A DNA stretch of 64,000 bases from Qingshengfaniella alkalisoli (GTDB taxonomy: Bacteria > Pseudomonadota > Alphaproteobacteria > Rhodobacterales > Rhodobacteraceae). Shown one piece after another: positions 1 to 8,637 of the stretch. The translations under genes and the position numbers were made by a program. How positions within the stretch are numbered: the stretch's first letter is position 1; every line of letters starts with the position of its first letter. Below the pieces are notes generated by a model, which had not been told where the DNA came from, did no database searches, and was given only the letters and a program-made list of their open reading frames with translations. The stretch spans positions 124,001-188,000 of the forward strand of contig NZ_CP042265.1 in NCBI RefSeq assembly GCF_007855645.1, written 5' to 3'.

Positions 1-2288
1 GCCAGCGACGTCATGCCAGCATAATGATTGAGGCTGTGCGTGCCAGAACCCGCGCTCGCGAGCGCGGCCGTAAACACATAATCGTCGTCGGTGTGGTTGA
101 AATTGAGCGTTGCGGTCCCATCGCCAAACTCGATACGTCCGCTGTCCAAAACGCCAGCAGTCATGGCCTGTTCGCCCGCAATCGCGCCGATGTTGAGCGT
201 GCCGGAAGAGTTCGTGGAATCCGCCAGGCGCACAAAATCCCAGTCCGACGATGCGACGCCCGTTTGCAAGCGCCCATCGCTGGACAGCATCAGGTGTCCC
301 TCTGCTCCGTCGTTTCCTCCGACGATCACTGCGCCGTCATTTATCCACGATGCGCCCTCGCGGATGGATACGGTGCCCGTGGAGTCCCAAAATCGAGCGA
401 CCTGTCCTGTCATCCAACTCGTGTTGGTATGGGAGGTCACGGTCGCGCCGTCATTGATCATAAAACTGCCGGTTCCCACGCGTCCGACTTCGATTTCGCC
501 CTGCGTTTCCCAAGTGCTTCCAGATTCGGTGACGGTGACGTTGCCGACGGCTCCCGAGCCATATCCGATCTGCGCAACACCACTTTCCACACGTCCATCA
601 CTTTCGATCAGCAAATGTCCTTCACCGGCCGATCCGGAGCCGCCAATATGAAGCTCGCCGCGATTGTGCCACAACGAGCCTTGGCCGCTGACCGTCGCTA
701 TAGCATGTGAGTCGAGCCCCTCGCCGAGACGACCCTCGTTGTTCTCCAGAACGGCTCCGCCGCTGACACGCAACTCAGCTTCGCCGCCCTGTCCAATCAG
801 CGCGTTATTGGAAAAGGTAGCGTGTGTATCCCCCCCTTCAAGAAGCAGCGCGCCACGTCCCTTTACTCCGCCTATGTGCAGGTAGGTGCCACCCAGTATC
901 GCGCCATCGGCCAAGCGAATAGCACCGCCGTCGAGCAGATCGAGCCACGGTGCGCCCGCCCCTCGGCCAATATAGAGGCGGCCCATGGAGTTCTCACCCG
1001 TCAGGGTCAACGTGCCGAGACCTTCCTTGGTGACGTTGCCCACACCCAGGATGCTGTTCTCGAGCGTTGCATCGCCATCCTGCTCGAAGCGAAGATTGGC
1101 ACCCGACAGGACTTCTATATCGCTCGCGCCGAAGCTGTTAGCATTACCCGTCAGCGTGCCGGCTTCGATGAGCGTGCCGCCTTGATAGCTGTTATCCCCG
1201 GTCAACGTCAGCGTGCCACCCTCGGCTTTGGTCAAGCCACCAGTGCCTTGAAGGTCGGTCGCGATACCGATCTCGAAGCCATTTGTGTCAAAAACCGCTC
1301 CACCAGCGTCGATCGTCACATCACCGGCGTCGAAATTGCGCAAGAAATCGGCCTCATTGGAGGTGGCGCGCAGAATGCCGCCGTCGAACGAGAGTGTCCC
1401 GGATCCTAAGCCCTTCTCGACAAGGCCGGTGGCAAGAACGCCATTGCCGTTCAGCGCGATTGCGCCCGATGCTTCAGCCCTGTAGGCCCCGAGATACGTC
1501 GCCCCCGAGGTCACAAGCCCGCCGTTCTCGATAGTCAGTGTCCCTTGGGCGGTATCGCGCAATCCAAACCCGACCGACAGGTCGCCGTTGATGCTCCACT
1601 GTGACCCGTCGCCCTGGACCGTTGCGCTGCTGGTTCCTTGGTGGTCTGCGATCCGCGCCCCTTCTGCAACGTTGACCACGCCACCGCCCGAAATTGTGAG
1701 CGTGCCGGTGCCAAAGTTGCCGACATTGAGGTTGCCGTGATTGGTCCATGTGGAAGCGTTTCCCTCGGTGTCGGTGCCCGACACGATCACCGTGCCATCC
1801 GAGCCGGAACTCCGACCGATGTTGCCTCGCGTGCTAGAGACTTGTCCGCCATTCAAAATGGTGAGCGTGCCGGTGCCCAAGTTGCCGACATTGAGGTTGC
1901 CGTGATTGGTCCATGTGGAAGCGTTTCCGTCGGCGTCCGTGCCTGACACGATCACGGTGCCGCCCGAATGAGTCCGATGGCCGATGGCGACCGCTATGTA
2001 GCCAGGTTCTGGGGTGGACACCACCTGTCCGCCATTCTGGATGGTCAACTCGCCTGTGCCCTCATAGCCGACGAAAACGGAGCCGTTGATGACCCACGGG
2101 CTGGGCTGAGTGCCAGGTCCTGTGCCATCGACGATTTCATGGTCACCATTGTCGATATCAACATTCTGCGCCAGCACCGGACCTGCGGCGATGGTCAGTG
2201 CCAGTGCCGAACTGCCCGCCAACAAGGCCCGATACCATTTTCCCCCACGTACAATCGTAAACCGCTTCGATCGAATTCCGGTCGTCAA
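1..2288 (-). CDS. autotransporter-type repeat surface protein (C-terminus off the window)
   Basis: This is a large open frame reading leftwards out of the window; about 762 residues are visible. I chose a TTG start at 2288 because GAGGGG lies 8 nt upstream and because it yields a long, autotransporter-like signal peptide: a basic stretch, then LLAGSSALALTIAAG, with a cleavage-like VLA-Q at residues 40-41. The mature part is built of short glycine/asparagine-rich beta-strand repeats such as GTLTIENGGLV, GTGTLTI and EGLGTLTLTGEN, typical of passenger domains with autotransporter-associated beta-strand repeats. The translocator beta-barrel would lie beyond position 1, so secretion by a type V route is inferred, not seen. 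An adhesin or biofilm role is only a family-based guess. The AraC-type gene on the same strand lies 200 nt upstream and may control it. An outer-membrane or extracellular location is expected. Confidence 0.8.
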   Translation of the reverse strand, partial: MTTGIRSKRFTIVRGGKWYRALLAGSSALALTIAAGPVLAQNVDIDNGDHEIVDGTGPGTQPSPWVINGSVFVGYEGTGELTIQNGGQVVSTPEPGYIAVAIGHRTHSGGTVIVSGTDADGNASTWTNHGNLNVGNLGTGTLTILNGGQVSSTRGNIGRSSGSDGTVIVSGTDTEGNASTWTNHGNLNVGNFGTGTLTISGGGVVNVAEGARIADHQGTSSATVQGDGSQWSINGDLSVGFGLRDTAQGTLTIENGGLVTSGATYLGAYRAEASGAIALNGNGVLATGLVEKGLGSGTLSFDGGILRATSNEADFLRNFDAGDVTIDAGGAVFDTNGFEIGIATDLQGTGGLTKAEGGTLTLTGDNSYQGGTLIEAGTLTGNANSFGASDIEVLSGANLRFEQDGDATLENSILGVGNVTKEGLGTLTLTGENSMGRLYIGRGAGAPWLDLLDGGAIRLADGAILGGTYLHIGGVKGRGALLLEGGDTHATFSNNALIGQGGEAELRVSGGAVLENNEGRLGEGLDSHAIATVSGQGSLWHNRGELHIGGSGSAGEGHLLIESDGRVESGVAQIGYGSGAVGNVTVTESGSTWETQGEIEVGRVGTGSFMINDGATVTSHTNTSWMTGQVARFWDSTGTVSIREGASWINDGAVIVGGNDGAEGHLMLSSDGRLQTGVASSDWDFVRLADSTNSSGTLNIGAIAGEQAMTAGVLDSGRIEFGDGTATLNFNHTDDDYVFTAALASAGSGTHSLNHYAGMTSL
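1696..1962. repeat. near-identical direct DNA repeats inside the autotransporter gene
   Basis: Two copies of a roughly 100-bp unit, at about 1696-1797 and 1861-1962, differ at only a few positions. They encode successive passenger repeats ending in ASTWTNHGNLNVGN followed by GTGTLTI. The 165-bp period is a multiple of three, so unequal recombination between the units would keep the frame and could change repeat number. Confidence 0.85.
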
Positions 2289-2487
2289 TGTCCAAGCCCC
2301 TCGCCGCGCGGCCGTCGAACAGCCAACAACAATCAGCCCGGCACAGGGACCGGGCAAAGTTTCCGAGCTTGCACTATAAAGCCGTTGAAAAATAAGCGGT
2401 AAGCAGCCAGTCCACAAAATGGGCTCTTTGCGTCCAAACCGCAGGATTTCACCCTGAACAGAGCGGTTTTTAGCTTGGAACTACCTG
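2289..2487. other. spacer upstream of the autotransporter gene
   Basis: This 199-bp spacer separates the AraC gene stop from the TTG start of the surface-protein gene. It should hold that gene's promoter. I found no clear sigma-70 boxes or strong hairpin, only the ribosome-binding GAGGGG next to the start. Confidence 0.4.
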
Positions 2488-3528
2488 CTATCCGTGGCCA
2501 TCTGGACGCCGATTCGCCGCCGCTCGCGCCTCGCTCGGGCTCATGCCGAAGCGGTTGCGAAACACCCGATTGACGTTGGGCGTATTGTAAAGCCCGCAGC
2601 GCTGCGCCAGCGTGTGAATGGGCACATTGCCCTTCTCCTTTTGCAGAAGGCGAAGAAGCTGCTGAAGGCGTAGCTCACGGATATAGCCATACACCGTCAG
2701 TTCGCTCTCGGAGAACAGTTTATAGAGCATGGACCGCGAACAGCCGATCGCCGCCGCGACAGACGCAGGGCTGATATCCCTGTCGGTCAAATGGCGCCTG
2801 ATATAGCGCTGCGCGGCCGCAAGCAGGCCCGCATGGCTGTGCTCCGACATCCCGATCGCGGTCGAGAACGTCCCTTCGATCGTTGTGATGGCAAAGGATT
2901 CCGACGCATCGAGCAAGGCCAGTTGCTCAAGCGGGGCCATCCCGGTCGCAATCCCGGGAAACTGCCGCAGATGATCGCGCAGCAGCCCAGAGAGACGGGA
3001 ATTTGCAAGTGCCGCATTGACCAACGCCGGCGCGGGCATCGAACCGGGGAAGACCGATTCCAGCAGCGACCGCGACAGGTCGAGCTGGATGACACTGTGC
3101 CGGGAAAACCGCAGGGAGGTAGGGCGCGAACCGTCAAGCAGGAAGAACCCGCCAGCGCCGACTTCCATGTCCTGACCGTCGTCATAGGCGTAGCGAACCT
3201 TCCCCTTCACCATCAGGAGCAGCGACAGTTCATCAAAAGCCAGGGAGCCGCCGATCGTGTCGCGTGCCAGGTGTGCCGTGTAGGCATCGGACTCGGCATA
3301 GTGCATCTCGCCGGCCAAGGTGGCGAGCGACGTCACCTTAGCCGTGAAATCCTGTCTCTGCCGATCGTCGGGGGTCGCGACCTCGAAGTTGCGGATGACA
3401 TTGCCGGTCCAATACTCATACCGCTCGGCCAGCGCGACATCGTGCGTCGATACCGTCTGGAAAACGTGTCCTTTCGGCCGGCCCTGGGAGAAGGAATGCG
3501 GAGCTTGATGGTTCTGCGATGCGTCCAT
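2488..3528 (-). CDS. AraC-family transcriptional regulator
   Basis: A 346-residue regulator in the size range of AraC/XylS proteins that carry an N-terminal sensing domain. The C-terminal third (about residues 240-340) contains the double helix-turn-helix: an AAIGCSRSMLYKLF recognition helix and the family-typical RVFRNRFGMSPSEAR near the end. The N-terminal part fits the cupin-like ligand domain of such regulators. I start it at the ATG at 3528 (MDASQNHQ): the frame stays open further upstream, but that extension runs into a transposase fragment on the other strand and has no family resemblance. It precedes the surface-protein gene on the same strand, so it may regulate it; the ligand is unknown. 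Its natural promoter region appears shortened, because IS3-family sequence begins about 90 bp upstream. Confidence 0.85.
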   Translation of the reverse strand: MDASQNHQAPHSFSQGRPKGHVFQTVSTHDVALAERYEYWTGNVIRNFEVATPDDRQRQDFTAKVTSLATLAGEMHYAESDAYTAHLARDTIGGSLAFDELSLLLMVKGKVRYAYDDGQDMEVGAGGFFLLDGSRPTSLRFSRHSVIQLDLSRSLLESVFPGSMPAPALVNAALANSRLSGLLRDHLRQFPGIATGMAPLEQLALLDASESFAITTIEGTFSTAIGMSEHSHAGLLAAAQRYIRRHLTDRDISPASVAAAIGCSRSMLYKLFSESELTVYGYIRELRLQQLLRLLQKEKGNVPIHTLAQRCGLYNTPNVNRVFRNRFGMSPSEARAAANRRPDGHG

Positions 3529-3617
3529 GCACAGCACTATGGCCAATGAGGACACATGAGCCAACGGGTTTTGTGCGATGATGTTCGCTCTCAGGTAACG
3601 AGCAATTTGTCGTTCTT

Positions 3618-4023
3618 TGACACTTGGCGGGTTATCTCGACGACAAAGGCATGGAACGTGTTCGAGGGGCACCATACCACCCACAGACCCAAGGCAAGAT
3701 CGAGCGATGGCACCAGACCATGAAGAACCGCGTCCTGCTCGAGCATTACTTCCTGCCCGGTGATCTCGAACGCCAGATCGATACTTTCGTCGAACATTAC
3801 AACAACCGGCGCTACCACGAGAGCCTCGGCAACCTGACGCCCGCCGACGTCTACTTCGGGCGCGCAGAGAAGATCCTGAAACAGCGAGAGGAGATCAAAC
3901 GGAAAACCATGCTCAAGCGGCGCTTGCGCCATCAAACCGAACACGCATAAACTCAATCAAGGATGAACCAGAGCCTCCAAACGGAAAACCGCTCGGCTGT
4001 CCCAAATTATCTAACGACGGACA
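3618..4023 (+). mobile_element. IS3-family remnant (transposase C-terminus plus right end)
   Basis: Only the last third of an IS3-type OrfB integrase-core protein remains. From about 3618 to 3950 the frame reads LAGYLDDKGMERVRGAPYHP, then the hallmark QTQGKIERWHQT with the last acidic residue of the DDE triad, then HYNNRRYHESLGNLTPADVY. A stop (tga) lies just before the conserved block, and no left end is visible. The right terminus is probably the AT-rich segment at 3998-4023, ending in CA as IS3-family ends do. The fragment cannot transpose by itself. It sits back to back with the AraC gene and probably removed part of that gene's upstream region. Confidence 0.85.
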
Positions 4024-4231
4024 CTCGTGGGGTTCACGGACGATGGCAAACCGCGCTATCAGTGCATCTACCTGCGCAAGGGCGAGCCCGGAAGCCATTC
4101 TGGTCTCGACCCGGATCATCCGTAAGCGTTCCAAAGGGCCCCCTAATCGGTCTATTCCACGCTGCACCTAGGCATTCTACATTGGCGTACGCCAATACGG
4201 GAGCGCGAAAATCGGTCGTGATCGGCCATAT
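4024..4231. other. spacer between IS remnants
   Basis: A 208-bp stretch. One + frame reads LVGFTDDGKPRYQCIYLRKG before a stop near 4130, which looks like a scrap of a former gene that I cannot identify. No RNA gene or promoter was recognised. Confidence 0.3.
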
Positions 4232-4327
4232 CGGATGAGGTGGGTGGCTCCTGCTCCACCGGCATCGAATGTGTGCCAAAGTGCAGTTGTTGTTGACTGC
4301 CAGGAAAGGAGCCACCCACCTCATCCG
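4232..4327. repeat. solo IS110-type end forming a 21-bp inverted repeat
   Basis: The left 21 bases (4232-4252) are the exact reverse complement of 4307-4327 and enclose 54 nt. The left arm and interior match, with a few changes, the non-coding left end of the intact IS110-family element at 30041-30124, including the GTGCAGTTGTTGTTGACTGC stretch. No transposase follows. It may be an internally deleted, MITE-like derivative, or an element end copied into a palindromic target. Confidence 0.75.
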
Positions 4328-4330
4328 CTC

Positions 4331-5947
4331 TGGGCCGAGGCTGTGTGAAAACTCAGTGCTGTGCTATTCTTTTGCTGAGGCAGGAGGGTGTTCATGGCGG
4401 GTTTCATCGAAGGTGTCGCGCGGGATCAGACGACGTTGTTCCCGGCGCGGCTGGAGGACTGGGTTGGCGATGACAGTCTGGTCTGCGTTGTGGATCTTTT
4501 CGTCGAGGAGGTCGATCTGCCGGGTCTTGGTTTTGCGCGGGTGGCACCGGCGCGCACCGGGCGGCCGGGGTATCATCCGGCGGTTCTGCTGAAGCTTTTC
4601 ATCTATGGCTACCTGAACCGGGTCCCGTCGAGCCGGCGCCCGGAGCGCGAGGCCGGTCGGAATGTCGAGGTGATGTGGCTGACCGGGCGCCTCGTGCCTG
4701 ACCACAAGACCATCGCGGATTTCCGCCGTGACAACGGCCCGGCCATCCGCCGGACCTGCGCGCAGTTCGTCGAGCTCTGCCGCCGGATCGGGGTTCTTAA
4801 AGGCGATTACGTCGCCATCGACGGGAGCAAGTTCAAGGCAGTCAACACTCGCGATCGGAACTTCACCAAGGGGAAGATCGCCAGCCGGCTGGCCCATCTC
4901 GAGGCGGATGTCGAACGCTACATCGGCGAGATGGCCCGCATCGACCGGCAGGAAGAAGGCGCGGCGCGGGCAGGGAAGATGGCCCATCTCGCGCGCCGGC
5001 ACGACCGTGTCCGGCAGGAGATCCAGCGCCTGAAGGCGATGGAGGAAGCGCTGGCCGACGCGCCGGACGGGCAGATCTCGCTGACCGACCCGGACGCCCG
5101 CGCCATGGCAACGAGCGCCCGCCGGAGTGGCCTGGTCGGCTACAACGTGCAGAGCGCGGTCGATACCGAGACCCACCTCATCGTCGCCCACGATGTCACG
5201 AACCAGGGCTTCGACCGCGAGCAACTTGGCCCGATGGGGACTGCGGCCAAGGAGGCGCTTGGCCGCGACGACCTGCACGCCATCGCCGACAAGGGCTACT
5301 TCAGCGGCGCCGAGATCCTCGCCTGTCACGAGGCCGGCATCACCACGACCGTGCCGCGTCCGGAAACCTCGGGCAACAGAGGCAAGGGCATGTTCGTGAA
5401 GGCCGACTTTCACGACCAACCCGACCGGGACGTCTATCGCTGCCCCGCCGGCAAGGAACTGACCTATCGCTACACACGGGAAGAAGGTGGCCTTCAGGTC
5501 CGGCGATACTGGATCAACGAATGCCAGCATTGCCCGCTTCAACCACGATGCACGAGCGGCAAGGAGCGCCGGACCACAAGGTGGGAGCACGAGGTCCTGG
5601 TCGATGCCATGCGGGAGCGTCTAAGCCGCGACCCCGACCCGATGACGCTGAGGCGCTGCACGGTCGAGCATCCCTTCGGCACCATCAAGGGCTGGATGGG
5701 CGCGACCCATTTCCAGATGCGACGGTTGAAGAACGTTCGCACCGAGATGGCGCTCCACGTCCTCGCATACAACATCAAGCGGATCGTCGCCCTGATCGGC
5801 ATCCGCAGGCTGATGGAGGCGATCCCGGGCTGAGGAGTGGACGCCGCGTTGTGAAATCGACCCGGAAATGACCGGAGCGTCCCGCCGATGCCGCGAATGC
5901 CATAGCTGACCGATCATGGCTGCGAGTTTTCACACAGCCTCGGCCCA
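4331..5947 (+). mobile_element. complete IS1182-family insertion sequence
   Basis: The element is bounded by 24-bp perfect inverted repeats at 4331-4354 and 5924-5947 (core GGCTGTGTGAAAACTC) and holds a single intact transposase gene. The outermost few bases could instead be part of a target duplication, so the exact ends are uncertain by several bases. It is the only insertion sequence in the first 30 kb that looks fully intact, so it may be a recent arrival. Confidence 0.85.
4394..5833 (+). CDS. IS1182-family transposase
   Basis: A 479-residue DDE transposase. Visible features are the N-terminal DUF772-type region with RPGYHPAVLLKLFIYGYLN, the first acidic block DHKTIADFRRDN, the conserved YVAIDGSKFKAVN, a central coiled, charged region, VGYNVQSAVDTE, ADKGYFSG, a cysteine cluster CxxCPLQPRC near residue 380, and the C-terminal EHPFGTIKGWMG ahead of the last catalytic glutamate region. 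The ATG at 4394 is preferred over a GTG six bases upstream because AGGAGG sits 6 nt before it. The gene fills the element between its inverted repeats. Transposition of its own element is the expected and only role. Confidence 0.92.
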   Translation: MAGFIEGVARDQTTLFPARLEDWVGDDSLVCVVDLFVEEVDLPGLGFARVAPARTGRPGYHPAVLLKLFIYGYLNRVPSSRRPEREAGRNVEVMWLTGRLVPDHKTIADFRRDNGPAIRRTCAQFVELCRRIGVLKGDYVAIDGSKFKAVNTRDRNFTKGKIASRLAHLEADVERYIGEMARIDRQEEGAARAGKMAHLARRHDRVRQEIQRLKAMEEALADAPDGQISLTDPDARAMATSARRSGLVGYNVQSAVDTETHLIVAHDVTNQGFDREQLGPMGTAAKEALGRDDLHAIADKGYFSGAEILACHEAGITTTVPRPETSGNRGKGMFVKADFHDQPDRDVYRCPAGKELTYRYTREEGGLQVRRYWINECQHCPLQPRCTSGKERRTTRWEHEVLVDAMRERLSRDPDPMTLRRCTVEHPFGTIKGWMGATHFQMRRLKNVRTEMALHVLAYNIKRIVALIGIRRLMEAIPG

Positions 5948-6187
5948 TTTGTATGTGTCGGCTGCTGTTCGCAATCGAGAAGTTGGCACGATTTCGGAAA
6001 TCGCTCATATGTATCCGGCCTGTTGATCGGCTCGCGGGCCGTGGCCTTGATGGGGTTACGCACGCGCCTTGGTCTCATTAGCGGCAAGGTCTATGATGAC
6101 CCAATGGGCCGTCAGACTCTGGGGGCGTATCTTCTCCGTTCCATGCTGTCCTCTCTGTCGCGAACTCCTTCGTGCCCGTGAGAAGCG

Positions 6188-7111
6188 TTAGATCGCTTCC
6201 ATGGCCGCGTCTCTGGGCGCGTCGAACCGGTTGCCGTGCCGCAGAAGGCTCCAGGCGGTTCGAGCGAGTTTGTTGGCAAGCGCGATGGCCGCATTGTTTC
6301 GCGGCATGCGGGCGACCGCCTCGGTCAGCCATGGGCCAAAGCTGAAGTCGGACCATCGGTATGGGCGCATCATGATCACTTTCGCCGCCTGCACGAACAA
6401 CATCCTCAGATAGCGGCTGCCGCGTTTGGTGATCCTGCCGAGAATGGTGCGCCCGCCGGTGCTGAATTGTCGGGGCACCAGGCCCACCCATGCCGCGAAA
6501 TCGCGCCCCCGGTCGAATGCCTCGCCTTTGCCGACGGCCGCGACCATCGCCGTGGAAATCATCGGCCCGATGCCGGGGATCGTCATGATGTTGGCGCAGT
6601 TCTCTTCAGTGCGGCTGATCTCTTCGATCTCGCCCGAGACGTCCTCGATCCGTTTGTCCAGCCAGAGCCAGTCTCCATAAAGACCAATCAGGATGCCGCG
6701 CATCCGAGGCGATATCTCGTCCCGCCGCTGTTCGAGGATCGTCTCAAAGGAGTTCTTCAGCGCCCGCAGGCCCGAACGGACGGTGATCCCCTGCTCAATG
6801 AGAAAGGCCCGGATCTGGTTGATGGTGGCCGTGCGCCGCGAAACCAGCCGCGACCGGACTCGGTGCAGGGCCTGAAGGTCGAGCTGATCCTGGTCCTTCT
6901 CAGAAACGGTCCGGAGGTTCGGCCGCAACGCGGCCTCCGCGATGGCCTCGGCGTCGTTGTAATCGTTCTTCTGGCCCTTGTTGAATGGCTTGACGTAAAT
7001 CGCCGGGATGATCCGCGGCTCGAACCCCATGCGCCGGGCGATCCAGGCGTTCCAGCGCGACAACGCGATGCGGAATGCCTTCATGCAGGACCAGGAGGCG
7101 CGGGACATGCT
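6188..7111 (-). pseudogene. IS110-family transposase with a damaged N-terminus
   Basis: From about residue 30 of the family onward the frame is good: IPAIYVKPFNKGQKNDYNDAEAI is the end of the DEDD catalytic domain, and MTIPGIGPMISTAMVAAVG with AAWVGLVPRQFSTGG is the C-terminal transposase_20 domain with its catalytic serine region. Upstream of this, the start of the DEDD domain, including the first catalytic aspartate block, is not readable in the same frame, so the gene is probably broken near 7100. The frame stays open to 7411, but that part is antisense to the neighbouring HEPN gene. Sequence 5948-6187, between this gene and the IS1182 element, probably is its 3' non-coding end. Confidence 0.8.
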
Positions 7112-7170
7112 TATGGGGCTGATGTTCCAGCGGGCGGTTCGCGGGGCTGGTCGGGCGGCATAAAAAAGTA

Positions 7171-7204
7171 AAGCCCTGGGAGCGGCGTACCTGTCCCAGG
7201 GCTT
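7171..7204. terminator. 11-bp stem hairpin between IS110 remnant and HEPN gene
   Basis: AAGCCCTGGGA (7171-7181) and TCCCAGGGCTT (7194-7204) form a perfect stem with a 12-nt loop. There is no long T run on either side. It may be a transcription barrier before the defence gene, or a structural feature of the IS110 end. Confidence 0.5.
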
Positions 7205-7254
7205 GATGCCCGCTATTAAGCTGAGGCTGCTATTGAGAAGAGGATGCATGAACC

Positions 7255-8367
7255 ATGGCACAAAGTCAAGAAGTGATCGCCTACGACGGTACGCTGCTTC
7301 AGGCCCTTGATAACTCACTGACTGTGTCGCGTATGGCCCCCTACCTTGCCTTGGCAGGTGGGAATCCAGTTCACGCTTATCAAGTGTACCTGTGGAACGC
7401 GCGACTCGCAAAGGCGTTCCTGTACCCCCTCGGCGTCGTAGAGGTGACCTTACGTAACTCTATGCATCGCGCTCTTACGAAAGAGTTTGGAACCGCAGAT
7501 TGGGTGCTCTGTCCAGAAAATCACTACCCACACTTTAATGCGGCCACGCTGAGGTCTCATAAAATCGCGAAGGACAGGCTACTGAACTCATTGGCGGGAA
7601 TCCAGCCCACGGCGGATCAGATGGTCGCAGCTCTCAGCTTTGATTTCTGGTCGAACCTATTCAGGCCAGAATATAACGTACTCTGGGCAACCGGTACCGT
7701 ACTAACTGATACATTTCCGCTGATGCCAGCTCCCGTCACCAGCATAAAAGCGCGTCAGCTGATGGCCAGCATCAACCACCTGCGCAACAGGATTGCGCAT
7801 CATGAGCCCATCCACCGCATAAATCTTCAGGAGGAATTCGACAAGATTTCAGAAACGGTCAGTTATATTTGCGGAGACACTCAGAGTTGGATGAAGAAAT
7901 GCTCGACGGTGACACGGACTTTGCGTGCTGGGCCACCGAAAAAAAGCAGCTTGCCGGGCCTTCAGGTCTCTTCGACAAACATTCGACAACCACTCGAGCT
8001 CTCGTTTGATACGCCCCTCACAACAGCCCTTTCGGCAATCATTCTACAGCGCCCACAAGTTGCCATGGTGTTGGATCAGAACGGTACGAGCTCCCTGGTG
8101 ACAGGGTTGCAAATTCTTCAATTCATGGAGAAGAATGCCATTGAGAACGGTGGAGGCATCCTGATCTCAGACGAGACACTTTCTGACGTGATCGCCAATA
8201 CCGATGCGCCGCAGGTAGACTATATCTCACCCGATGACACCACCGGAGACGTCCTCGCGCTGTTTTTCCCAAGAGGCAAGAAGGCCAAGCGCCCCCAGTA
8301 TCTGATCGTAAAAGACGACCAGCGCATCCTTGGCGTTATTCAAAATCCTGTCGTAAAATACGCTTAG
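7255..8367 (+). CDS. Abi-like HEPN protein with a CBS-like C-terminal region
   Basis: A 370-residue protein with two parts. Residues 1-215 look like the Abi_2/AbiD-F family: VYLWNARLAKAFLYPLGVVEVTLRN is the helical core, and LRNRIAHHEPI (residues 176-186) is the RxxxxH motif characteristic of HEPN RNase-like abortive-infection proteins. Residues 250-365 resemble a CBS-domain pair: VAMVLDQNGTSSLVTGLQIL and later YLIVKDDQRILGVI have the strand-turn-helix wording of CBS modules, which in known proteins bind adenine nucleotides. I infer an RNA-cleaving toxin whose activity is gated by a nucleotide. It lies 270 bp upstream of a CBASS operon on the same strand, probably with its own promoter. The Abi-like half is well supported; the CBS assignment is from pattern only. 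No partner antitoxin gene is visible. Confidence 0.7.
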   Translation: MAQSQEVIAYDGTLLQALDNSLTVSRMAPYLALAGGNPVHAYQVYLWNARLAKAFLYPLGVVEVTLRNSMHRALTKEFGTADWVLCPENHYPHFNAATLRSHKIAKDRLLNSLAGIQPTADQMVAALSFDFWSNLFRPEYNVLWATGTVLTDTFPLMPAPVTSIKARQLMASINHLRNRIAHHEPIHRINLQEEFDKISETVSYICGDTQSWMKKCSTVTRTLRAGPPKKSSLPGLQVSSTNIRQPLELSFDTPLTTALSAIILQRPQVAMVLDQNGTSSLVTGLQILQFMEKNAIENGGGILISDETLSDVIANTDAPQVDYISPDDTTGDVLALFFPRGKKAKRPQYLIVKDDQRILGVIQNPVVKYA

Positions 8368-8637
8368 CGTCTGATCGGCATTATTGCAGAAATTATCGAT
8401 TTTCAGAGCTTATGACTTGCCATGCTGACGATAAAGACGTCCACGGGCAACCGGCTCCTTGGATAGAACGACATGGATGAGATTGCCCGGCCACTATGCC
8501 AGCACCGAGTTCGAGGTAGAAAACAAAAGAAGAACGAATCGCGCCCATGGTGTTGAGTGAAAGGTGGAACCACTATATATTGACCTCAGGATCGATTGAG
8601 GGAGGCAATCGACAACTGGGTAATAGAGGAGTTGTCC

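Noticed and set aside
1-2288. CRISPR-like repetition
   Set aside because: The repeats are long, coding, in frame and diverged; there are no short direct repeats with unique spacers.
24-2402. Several open + strand frames (up to 228 residues) over the first 2.4 kb
   Set aside because: They have no family resemblance, overlap each other in different frames and lie antisense to the repeat-rich minus-strand gene with signal peptide.
3529-3684. N-terminal 52-residue extension of the AraC regulator
   Set aside because: It lies over the IS3 transposase fragment on the other strand and has no regulator-like sequence; the ATG at 3528 fits the family.
4364-5590. 408-residue minus-strand frame over the IS1182 transposase
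   Set aside because: Antisense shadow of a clear DDE transposase; composition is arginine/alanine/proline-rich without motifs.
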